From: Haliclona indistincta
Lineage: Eukaryota; Porifera; Demospongiae; Haplosclerida; Chalinidae
Direction: 5' to 3'
DNA length: 64,000 bases
Assembly: GCA_964017065.1 (NCBI GenBank)
Contig: OZ024787.1
Coordinates: 3,359,921 to 3,423,920 of the forward strand
Positions 11,738-27,563 of this stretch are shown here, piece by piece (position 1 is the stretch's first letter; each line of letters starts with the position of its first letter). The position numbers were made by a program, and so were the translations under genes. The notes beneath the pieces were generated by a model. That model made no database searches, had not been told where the DNA came from, and saw only the letters and a program-made list of their open reading frames with translations.

Positions 11738-12468
11738 CTGAGGAAAAGAGACCATACAACTAAAAAGATACGTGTATGGTTACAACTAAGAAGATAAACA
11801 TTATATCTAGCTATGTAAATACACAGCAGAACTCTTCTAATCAGGACACCCATGGACAAATAGTGTCCTGTTTAGGAATTTGTCCTGGGTTGTTATATAC
11901 ACACTAAGTATCTATTTGGGACCACATGCAGCCTCCACATAATTGTAGCTGTCCTTATTTCAGAGGTTTCTACAATGAAGGGTTTTACTGTATCACTGTA
12001 AACTGCACAAACACAACAACACATATTACTACTAGATAAGATTATCGCCCACTACTCCAATGGTCAGAAGCATTGGCATACTTCAGACCAAACTATAAAT
12101 CATTCGATAACCTGTCCGATAAACTTGCTATTAGACAGTGTGACTATACTATACATGTATACTGTCATTATTACTGCACTCATGCATTGCACAACACACA
12201 TCAAGTATGCTATTGTGCAAACGATCTTCATATCTTGGGTTTCACTGCTACAGCCTTGTTGTGTATGTTCACATAACAGTAACTTATATACCATGTGACC
12301 TCCAGCCAATCAGATCGCTCAAACGTGTCACCTGCTGTTTGATTAACGCAGGATGAATGCGCACTTTTCCATGCACTACGCACACTTTCAAGCACACCAG
12401 TCAGGTACTAGATCGTAGAGGTCGTATCAAGAGCTGCAGCTAGTGACTCAGTGCCAATGGATAAGCAT

Positions 12469-12588
12469 ACAGTGGAACCTCTCTAAGGCGGACACCATTG
12501 GGACCAAAAAAATTGAAATTCAGTATGTGTCCATTATAGAGAGGGTGTCCGCTGGATAGGGGTGTCCGCTAAGAGGGGTTCCACTGTA
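12469..12588. repeat. Tc1/mariner-type MITE (cagtggaacctctc)
   Basis: The terminal inverted repeat cagtggaacctctctaa is mirrored by the right end aagaggggttccactg, and the element is flanked by TA on both sides. Inner gcggacac/gtgtccgc pairs are also inverted. TA-flanked elements with these ends are common in invertebrate genomes. Confidence 0.75.
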
Positions 12589-12968
12589 CTAGCAGTTTAC
12601 CTGGTATTTCATTTAAAACATCTATGGGTACAACCTTGGCTGCCACAGTTTTGTGTAAGAAGTACAGACGCTCGGGACAGCAGAGCCATTCTCCAGAAGG
12701 TCCATCTTCGCCTTTGCTTCATGTGCGCTGTGCAGTATCAATGGCGACATCGACAGTACTTGCACGCTCTCACCAGATCATGCTTGTGCACGTGACCAAC
12801 CGGAAACATTAACTTATTAATAGATATAAAATCTATTTATAGTAACAGTCAGCACTATGCCATCTATACTAGAGTTGCATGCCCTCACGCCGCTTTGTGG
12901 CTCGATAAGCCCTTGATTATTATAACATAATAATAAATTATTCATACAAACTAACTATGGGACAACTT

Positions 12969-13197
12969 TTGTACCAAAACGTCTTCATTTAGCAGATTTA
13001 TAAATCTACACTTAGAAATGAGATTTTTAAATATGCAGCAAGATTTACTAAGAGGGATTTAGAAATCTGTGTTGAGATTTATAAATGTTCCTCAAAATTA
13101 TAAAATCAACTTTGAGATTTACAAAATCAACGCATTGAGATTGTTGTAAATAAGGTGTAGATTTATAAATTAGCTAAATGAAGACATTTTGGTACAA
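12969..13197. repeat. Foldback repeat (ttgtaccaaaacgtcttc)
   Basis: The left arm ttgtaccaaaacgtcttcat and agcagatttataaatctacac are mirrored by gtgtagatttataaattagc and atgaagacattttggtacaa. The core has further gatttataaat copies. No coding potential. Confidence 0.75.
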
Positions 13198-14605
13198 ACA
13201 GCACCCATAACCCTTTCAGTGCGACAGGCGAACCACATTGATTGGCATGACCACTGTCAATAGGGCGTAATGGGGTGTGGCTACTACAGTGGGTGTGGTT
13301 TCTTCTGCTGGTACTGTTAGAAAATGACATACTTTTGTACCCACATTTGCCTGATTCTGTAGTCGATTATAGGTGTCGAATTGCTTTACAATTACTGACA
13401 AGCGATTCACCTGTAGTCCTTGTAGCTTTTGAAACGCTAAATAACACGTGTACAGATGAAACCAGCACGTCATTCACTGAAAGATCCGAGGTTCACTGCT
13501 AGGTCAGTGGCAATACTACCATGCCCCTGTAGTACTCTAGGCATGATCACACTATAATGTAGCAAGACCCATGATCTGGTGTTACATCTTTAGTCAGTTT
13601 AGTGCTTTATGTTGTTCTGTGCACGCCTAGCAATGTTTCTAAAGCTACCAGAGGTTTGTAGTTGTTGCTTGAAGCTCATGTTGGTCACTAGACTCTTTCT
13701 AGTTCACTATTTTTGTGTCGACACTTGACTAAACATTGGCGCTTGCTTCCCGCAACCCATGGCTGTTACGTAGCTAGGCGCAAGCAAGCACTGCACACAG
13801 AGATGATCATACACACACAATACTGGTGTTTCCTTTCTCAAAAAAGAGTTCTTCACTCGGGTTTTCCTTTGATCTTCTAAGTGCCGACACCGTGGAAGCT
13901 TATAAAAATAAAAGATCTGACTTGGCGCCGACAAAGCAGGTGGTTTTACGCTACTTGAAGCTGCCTGAACATCACTAGCATATAATCAACAATTGTATTA
14001 TTATGAATACTAATGAGCTGTTGTCTTTTAACAAAATTTCAGTCACGAAAGGATTAACTATCACAATTTTAACACAGTAGCAAACTAGGAAATACAGGAG
14101 TCCTAGAAGAGTGCAAAATGAATTTTCTCAACACCAGACAATACAGTGGTGGAAATAGGCTGGCTTTAGCCCAATTACCTACCCTCTACCTCATATAATG
14201 ATATTCACATACCATAATGATATTCACAATCAATCTTGTTAATATTATTATTCTAAAACAAGTTGTGTAAATGTTTAAGTCTATGGTAATCACATGGTCA
14301 TGAACAAGTGCGCATGCTTGCGCTTGTTGCTGCTGCTAGAATACAGCCCTATCACTGTTTACTGTCAAGATTATGTGACTATCATGTGCTAGAGCATAGG
14401 AACAGTGCTTGTCATTGAGTAGCACTCTGAAGATGCCGCCACAAACTCATGATTAGAGACTGGCTCGGCAGCAGTATTTATTATATGGACCAACTGAGCT
14501 GAACTAAACACCATCTTACTTGCTAAACTAAATAAAGCCAATTGTTCACGGTACCTCTAGAACCATACAAGTATTATAGTGTACGGTGCAACTAAAAACA
14601 GAGGT

Positions 14606-16365
14606 GAATGAAGCACCTAAGGTGCAGATGCCTCGGTGGAATGACACTATATCCACAAACACAACCATCCACCATTCCACAAACAACAGCAAGTGCAGAT
14701 GCATGTCAGTGCTTAGTTATGCAATGAGAAGCCAATCAGTGCTAACCACAATTCGACTGGGCGTGTCTACAATGTTCAGCACAGCACACGCATTCCACGA
14801 GCGATATAGCTTGCTTACACAATTTCTCTGGACCTGCGCTGCTATCCTGTAGCAAAATTCTAACCTATCAGCTTCTAGGCAGTCAACAGTGGACAACTTT
14901 GCCTTTGGAGAAGTCCAGATCACCAGAAACGGGCATCGAGGTAAGCAAATCACGCCATAACTCGAGAACGAAGCTTCGTATACTAGTTTCAAATGTTGAA
15001 AAGCGAGATATTATCGAGTTATACCTGCATTGCTACAGTGGACCACACGAAGAGACTGTAAAAGTATATTTTTGACATTTTGTTTCATATCTCAGGAACC
15101 AAGTGTCCTATGATCATGTTGCAGGTACCATTATGATCCTCTATCCTTACTGAACACCCTCATCCTCATTCATATGGCTTTGTGTCACGTGACGTGGGAG
15201 TGTCACAACATGGCGGCGTATCACACCCACTGGAACGACAGTTTTTAGTTAGGATTTCCAGAACTACTGGTAGTTAAGATTTCTTAATGCTGCATTACAA
15301 CCTTCACCTAGAGCGCTAACCAGTGGGCAAGTGTCCGTCTTTAACTAGCGTTAGTTCGGCGAAGGGGAGCAAAATATGGGTTTCGCGACAAGCCAGAACT
15401 TTAGGTGCGGGAAATCCGATTCCGTGGGAGTTAAGCTCCAACACTAGGAGACTGCACAGCCAATACATTCATCCACACTTTGCCACACACTACGCGTCCC
15501 TAGAAATGTTCACAGCGACAAACAAGACTCTTTCCTGCTCGAGTGCCGTTTTCTTGCTGCCATCTTGCTAATTTAATGGATTTTTGTGATGTCACGCGTA
15601 ATAACTATTGGCTGTGTAAAACGTCATAACTAATGAAAACACATTGAATCAGTGTAATAGTTATGATGCAACACATGCTAATAACCAACGTGTGACATCA
15701 CAAAATCCATTAAATTAGCAAGATGGCGGCAAGAAAACGGCACTCGAGCAGGAAAGAGTCTTGTTTGTCGCTGTGAACATTTCTAGGGACGCGTAGTGTG
15801 TGGCAAAGTGTGGATGAATGTATTGGCTGTGCAGTCTCCTAGTGTTGGAGCTTAACTCCCACGGAATCGGATATCCCGCACCTAAAGTTCTGGCTTGTCG
15901 CGAAACCCATCTTTTGCTCCTCTTCGCCGAACTAACGCTAGTTAAAGACGGACACTTGCCCACTGGTTAGCGCTCTAGGTGAAGGTTGTAATGCAGCGTT
16001 AAGAAATCTTAACTACCAGTAGTTCTGGAAATCCTAACTAAAAACTGTCGTTCCAGTGGGTGTGATACGCCGCCATGTTGTGACACTCCCACGTCACGTG
16101 ACACAAAGCCATATGAATGAAGGTGTTCAGTAAGGGTAGAGGATCATAATGGTACCTGCAACATGATCATAGGACACTTGGTTCCTGAGATATGAAACAA
16201 AATGTCAAAAATATACTTTTACAGTCTCTTCGTGTGGTCCACTGTAGTTTCAGGGCTCATCGTTCAGCGTGCGCCACAAAACTGAAGTAACAGACGGAAT
16301 GACAAACAAACAAACGAACGAACTACTGTATGCCTCGTGGCTCCGCCCACCGAGGCATAATAACT
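14606..16365 (-). repeat. Dispersed repeat Z, copy 2, split by a palindrome
   Basis: Reverse-orientation counterpart of 3008-3810. It starts with the complement of the cctcggtg end (gcacctaaggtgcagatgcc, about 14610) and ends at ctccgcccaccgaggcataa near 16362. Its body is interrupted from 15033 to 16247 by an unrelated palindrome, so the palindrome is the later insertion. Confidence 0.65.
15033..16247. repeat. Giant near-perfect palindrome, arms about 560 bp
   Basis: The left arm starts ctacagtggaccacacgaag; the right arm ends cttcgtgtggtccactgtag. The arms (about 15033-15595 and 15690-16247) differ at only scattered positions and are separated by about 95 bases. The arms contain matching ORFs in opposite orientation (15323-15571 plus and 15715-15963 minus), which is just symmetry. 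The high arm identity implies recent origin or active homogenisation. It may be a long foldback transposon. Confidence 0.9.
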
Positions 16366-16487
16366 GTCTATAGACCTCTCCTGCTTTAAATTGTGTGAAA
16401 CATTTTTAAAGTGTACCCGGACAAAAAGAAACTATGGTCTTACCTATCCACACACTTTTCGGCCTAGGATTGTTTTCTGAGAACCCT

Positions 16488-16506
16488 CCCCCCCCCCCCC
16501 CCCCCC
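16488..16506. repeat. Poly-C tract (19 bases)
   Basis: Uninterrupted run of C between gaaccct and gactaac. It is a candidate site for replication slippage or sequencing-length error. Confidence 0.95.
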
Positions 16507-17112
16507 GACTAACATGTATTCCTTTGTCCGAGAGGTGTGACATACACTCAGTCATACAACCAAGTTAGCATTGTAATCATTCAGTATATAAATAGAAACC
16601 AAGCACTGGGAATATCATACCTGAGCTTTTAGTGGCTATACTGTACACAGCATGTGTGTGTGCTGATTCCGGTACATATTCGCCAACACTGACTAACGCT
16701 TACCTGTCTGTCCAAATGTAAGATGGTACAATAAGCAGGTAAGCAGAATAAGCAGGTAACTCGGCAGGTAAGGAAACGAGCAGAGATACATTGCGTGCTT
16801 CTCGCCCTGAAAACATACAATAATACGTTGACCGAAATAAAAAATACAAATTGAACATCGTGCATACATACCTAACCAAGCATTCACCGATCGAGTCCCT
16901 ACGACTAGCTAGAACAGAAGCATGAGAAGCAGAGTATAGAGAGACACGCCCTTTGTCAAGCAAGGCAAGGGGGTACTTTTTACGACAAGCTAATTTAATA
17001 TGACGTATTGCTGACACACGACACGCCCACCAACTACGCAGGATCGGGAAAACAAGTGAAGTCGAGGAAGCGCCGAGGCGCTTCCAAGACTTTACGAGAG
17101 CGCTAGCCCTTT

Positions 17113-17245
17113 CCCGAGAGATATAACGGGTCATACGTCCCGCCAATGCAACATGTGATATAACTTAATTGTACCATGCTAAAGGCTGTTCTGATCTTGG
17201 GCACGTGACGCGGAGGGAAATATGACCCGTTATATCCCTCAAATA
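17113..17245. promoter_or_regulatory. Inverted repeat just upstream of gene 3
   Basis: The sequence agatataacgggtcatac (about 17118) is mirrored by tatgacccgttatatccc (about 17221), about 85 bases apart and about 165 bases before the gene 3 start codon. The loop contains gcacgtgacgcg, an E-box-like CACGTG core. This could be a MITE or part of a promoter; I cannot tell which. Confidence 0.35.
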
Positions 17246-17399
17246 ACGCCCCAATCTGATTGGTCTTAGTATGGTGTAATTATCATTATTCCATACGGGC
17301 GGGTGACCAGAAACTAAAAATTCATAAACCGTGGCCTTACAGAGTGGGACTATTGTACCGATCGAAGTCAACACTCTCGATTTCTGTTTCGTAGTCGTC

Positions 17400-18943
17400 A
17401 TGTCAAGATTCAGTAATATTGTCACTCACCTGCTTTTACACGGAGTTTTTCTAACCGCAGTAACAGCACAGACAGCAAGTATGCATGAATTTATACTGGG
17501 TACTGATCCATCATTGTACTGCAGATGTCACAAATTCTCCACAATCCGTCAACATCTCACTCAATCGAGTGGCTGAGTTCAACTGCACTGGAGTAGCGAG
17601 TGGTTTCGTCTGGGAAGCCGATGGAGTGGAAGTGAAAGATGATGGAATGGATACACTCATATCGCAAGTGATCTCAGTTGGTGCATCAACCATGTCAACT
17701 TTGAGAATGAAAGTGACTTCAACTGACAATGCTACAAACATCACGTGCACTGCTCTCAAGCTTACTCCATTGTCAAGCGATAAAAGTCCACCTGCGCTAC
17801 TGCTGGTGCAAGGTAACGCAGCTAGGCTTTCGATTATCTAATGTATTTCTGAATCACTGCATTCTCAGGATATTTAGAGTCAGTCAGTAACCTCACTGTG
17901 ATCTCAATCAACTCTACTACTGTTCTTATCTCTTGGATTCCTCCCTTTACTCTGGAGGGGGTTCCCATCTTGGGCTACAACGTCACTCAGATAAACACCA
18001 ATAGTGGGAAGAGTGAGATGTTTGTAGAAGGAGATACTACCATGCTGTACTACTTCCTTGACAGTACTGTTAACACTTTCACTATCTCAGTGATTGCAAT
18101 CAATGCAGCAGGTTCAAAAGAATCTGCTATAGCTACAGCTTCCCTAGTTCTTCATCACATCAGTACTAGTAAGCATTACAAGTTAAGTGTTAGAATCCAA
18201 GCATTGACTGTACATGCAGCTTCTTTTGTGCTGTCAACTTCTACTGTGGAATCAGTGTTATACACATCACAGCTTTTACAGACAAACTCAGTTGCTTTGA
18301 CAAGCACAGCCACCAGCGGTACACAAATCTTAACATGCATGCGTATGTACTAATGTAGTTTGTTGTATTTTATAGTGTACCAAGTTTATACAACATTGTC
18401 ATCAAGAAGAGTGTCCGCCACAACAACTCCCATTTCCCAAGGCAATATCACAAGTAGGTATACAATAATTATTAACAATTATATTTTGCATTACTTTATA
18501 CCATAGTCTCGGTTGTGGTGCTGTCTTTGATAGTAGTCATTATTTTCGCTGTGATGATAATTTTGGTGCTAGCAGCAGTAGCCATAATGTGCTGTCTTTA
18601 TCACAAAAAGAACAAGACTGTCGTTATCAGTAAGGCACTGTACAGTAACCGTCGTGCAACAGATACTTGCTTCTTATTATCAGAAAAATCAATGAGCATA
18701 CCGATTCTCAGTTCAGCGAATCCTGCATATGATCATGTCAATGTCACCTCTCCAAAACAACAAGACAACTTGAAGAAAACCAGTCAAGTCATGCTGTCTT
18801 CAAATCCGTATCCATTCACTCCAGAGTATGTAGACATTGATGAATTGAACATAAAACCGCATTCAACAACAACGACGGCTGATGATACCTATGGTGATAC
18901 TGCAGAAGGTGATTATGAGGTTGTTGACTACAAACAGAACTAA
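17400..18943 (+). CDS. Ig-FN3 receptor with short tyrosine-motif tail, no kinase (gene 3)
   Basis: Five exons with GT/AG borders and consistent phase: 17400-17478 (signal peptide, starts MSRFSNIVTHLLLHGVFL), 17525-17812 (Ig domain with FNCTG and NITCTA cysteines), 17869-18178 (FN3, with the family stretch [16 protein letters not shown]), 18376-18453 (Ser/Thr stalk), and 18507-18943 (TM from VVVLSLIVVIIF to about AAVAIMCCL, then a cytoplasmic tail of about 110 residues). The first intron is only 46 bases. The tail carries several Tyr motifs: NPAYDHV (NPxY type, PTB binding), EYVDI, DTYGDT and DYEVVDY, which could recruit SH2 or PTB proteins after phosphorylation. The ectodomain is closely related to genes 1 and 2. 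Plausible role: adhesion or ligand-binding receptor that is a substrate rather than a kinase (inference). Confidence 0.85.
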
Positions 18944-20321
18944 TGTGTGTTACAGAGTACGTGAAAAACTGTGTAGACAGTTTCATTTTTAACTCTGATC
19001 ATGTGAGTTTGTTTTAAGCCATGTTTGTGCATGCATGAGTTTGAATCATAGAAATCTATTCAGTCTTTTTATACACACTGATGCTTGTAAAAGATACACT
19101 ATGTATAGTTTAACACGCATAGGAACGAGGCATGCTTTGTAGTAAAACAATATTATCATGACAGTGCATGCAGCACAATCATGTCATGGTCATCATACTG
19201 CACATGCACGTTGTGACAAGATGTAATCTCTGGACAATCTCTTGTTGCATCATGGACAATCTCTTGTTATGTTATCATTGTCTCGTCTCTAGTCAAACTG
19301 TCTCTGTCTCGCTCTGTATAAATATCACTCATGATTCTGTAGTGATGAGTTGTGTTTGTGTAGTTGTGTGTCATTCCAAATAACAATCTGCTACTAAACT
19401 AGCCAACACATGCTCAGTAACGTACGATACACACGTCATAATGCATGGTCTATAGGGATTGATTGATGTCTGAAATATTCTCAGTAGCACAACAACTGTA
19501 AACATTTTATTTCTTTTCAAGTACAGAGTATTATACTGTTTGTATACAAGTGCAAACAGTATAATAATTGTTGAACTTTGCATCGTAAACAACTCAGTGA
19601 GTCAATCAGACCATCCTCATGTTGAATATATGTGCACTAGAGAAACCAATTGAGGCGCCGGAGCATTCCATGCATCACAAAATGACATTTCTGTGTTTGT
19701 TATTATTGTTGTGAACTCTATCGTGCCTAGTTGTCAACAGGAATAACTAAAATAACTGCACGCATGTTTCCAATTTCACGCTGAGTCAATGCAGACAGTA
19801 TCAAATAATGTTGATATGCAACGGAAGTCCAAGTTGGTAAAGCTGCAAGAATAAAAGCACCAATTAAAGATGCTGATTCCTCGGTACAGTCATAAAACTA
19901 AAAGTTATAAATACATCAGTACGCAATATCCACTATCTACCATTCCACAAAGACGTACAGTAGACTATCTACTGTAACAGATGCGCAACAGGTATACGTA
20001 ACATGACATGACAACGCAGTTATGCACTCAAGAGAACAGACATTGATGAATTGAATATAAAACACATTCAACAACAGCTCAGTGTGAAGGTAAAATTAAT
20101 ATGAGGTTGAACTAATGTGTGACAGTGTGAAAACTGTATAGACAGTTTCATTATTAACTCATGTGAGTTTGTTTTAAGAGTCACCCTAAGGAGCTGATCC
20201 TGTGTCATGAAACATCAAGCATTGTGTGTAAACAAACAGTGACACACGACATGAAGTCAATAAAAACATCAGTAACGTTAATACATGTAGTATCATGAAT
20301 GGTACACGAAAGAGTCCGTGT
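18944..20321. other. Spacer between gene 3 and gene 2 with a gene 3 relic
   Basis: This holds the 3' untranslated region of gene 3 and a decayed copy of its end (see 20037-20180). No other exon was recognised; short ORFs lack support. Confidence 0.5.
20037..20180 (+). pseudogene. Decayed duplicate of the gene 3 tail
   Basis: The sequence agacattgatgaattgaata, followed by taaaacacattcaacaaca, then tatgaggttgaactaatgtg and gacagtttcattattaactc, matches 18833-19015 (end of gene 3 coding region and start of its 3' flank). Internal deletions remove the DDTYGD segment. The rest of the gene is absent, so it is a partial tandem-duplication relic. Confidence 0.75.
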
Positions 20322-26399
<6,078 letters not shown>

Positions 26400-26806
26400 T
26401 GACGTCCTGTAGAACAACATATCAAAACAACAAACATACATGATACTACAGCGCGATTTTTGACTTACCACGATCAGGAGTGCATAATCGACCGCGCCTA
26501 CCACGATGCGAATTCGTCTGACTCAGCAAAAGTCACGTGCACAATGCATTGTGTCATTTTGAGCGAATCCACCACGAGCAACAGTTAGCTTACAAATACG
26601 AGCGAAATACTGTATCGTGAGCTGAGTTTCTTACTTGTGGGTTCATAATAATAAATGTGGAAGCATCGCGAGCACAATATTTATGTCTAGTCTGTAACCA
26701 TAAGCACCCTGAGCTCGCCCACGCAATATTGCATGACAAGAGCCCCACCCATTGTAGACATTCAGCATTCCTGGAAACCAGGTGAAGCTTGAGACTCTCT
26801 CTCACT

Positions 26807-26808
<2 letters not shown>

Positions 26809-26878
<70 letters not shown>
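26809..26878. repeat. (AG)n microsatellite, 70 bases
   Basis: Uninterrupted AG dinucleotide run, preceded by ctctctctcactcg, so the locus has a small CT/AG mirror. The long Ser-Leu or Arg-Glu ORFs through it are repeat artefacts. It lies in the divergent spacer upstream of both gene 2 and gene A. (GA)n tracts bind GAGA-type factors in some animals, but a role here is speculative. Confidence 0.95.
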
Positions 26879-26883
<5 letters not shown>

Positions 26884-27096
26884 AAACTCACTGTACCAGT
26901 GTGTAAACAAGGTCCCAGCAGGGCACGGGTCTGTGGGCAACAGATAAGTCGATTGCCCGGGTTGTGTGCAAACAGCAGTGTTAACTCTAAGCCCCACCCA
27001 AGTACGATGGATGCATCACAGTAGAAAACTATACATGTATTCTGTATGTATTTCAGAATTGAGACTTGCTACATTATGTTTCACAATAAATTATAG

Positions 27097-27206
27097 TTTG
27101 ATTTACTGTAAAAGTTTATTATGCCAGGACTGTTTGGATAATCAAACAGTCCTGGCACACAACTAGTGCCAGGACTGTTTGGATAATCAAATTACAGTAA
27201 ATCAAA
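27097..27206. repeat. Small MITE (tttgatttactgtaa)
   Basis: The ends tttgatttactgtaa and ttacagtaaatcaaa are exact inverses. Inside, tgccaggactgtttggataa occurs twice directly, and the first copy is followed by its own inverse (caaacagtcctggca). About 110 bases, non-coding. Confidence 0.85.
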
Positions 27207-27563
27207 TAATGAGGTGAGAATGAAAACAATGAACAAGTAACCAGCACCTAATATTGATTGAGAAACTGTATAATGGAGGGAAAATGTCTAATATAGCCTT
27301 ATTATACTATAAGAAGTCTCTTCCACAGGAATATCACTTACATTTTTGTCTGCTTGACAATTAAGATGTCGGCCAAATAGCTAAAATGATATGGTTGAAT
27401 AAATGTGCATATATGTACATGTGATGCTACAAGGTGCCAAACTTTTTGGCTTGCATGGATATCTCAATTTATTATAAAAGAATATGAAGGTGAAGTTTGT
27501 ATCATTATGAAGCAGGCGGCTATGCACTTTGGTTAACTATTTCTGAAAAAAGACAACCAGCTG

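Larger units (their letters stand above)
11738..14600. other. Non-coding spacer upstream of gene 1 ectodomain, with small repeats
   Basis: The signal-peptide exon of gene 1 should lie here or further right, but I could not identify it. Apart from the two foldback repeats listed separately (12469-12588 and 12969-13197) and a possible family X relic near 12281-12330, I see only short unsupported ORFs. Confidence 0.4.
26400..27563. other. Intergenic spacer between gene 2 and gene A
   Basis: This is the divergent spacer (gene 2 reads left, gene A reads right), so both promoters should lie here. It contains a long (GA)n tract and one MITE, listed separately. I did not recognise a TATA box or other decisive signal. 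Confidence 0.5.

Noticed and set aside
15323..15963. Pair of nearly identical 82-codon ORFs in opposite orientation
   Set aside because: They are the same sequence in the two arms of the palindrome; no domain or codon signal supports coding.
16629..17146. 148-codon minus-strand ORF and overlapping ORFs as the missing 5' exon of gene 1
   Set aside because: No convincing signal peptide with a donor in the right phase (the related genes have a 76-79 base first exon); composition looks non-coding.
26590..27024. ORFs with long Ser-Leu or Arg-Glu repeats
   Set aside because: Produced by the (AG)n microsatellite.
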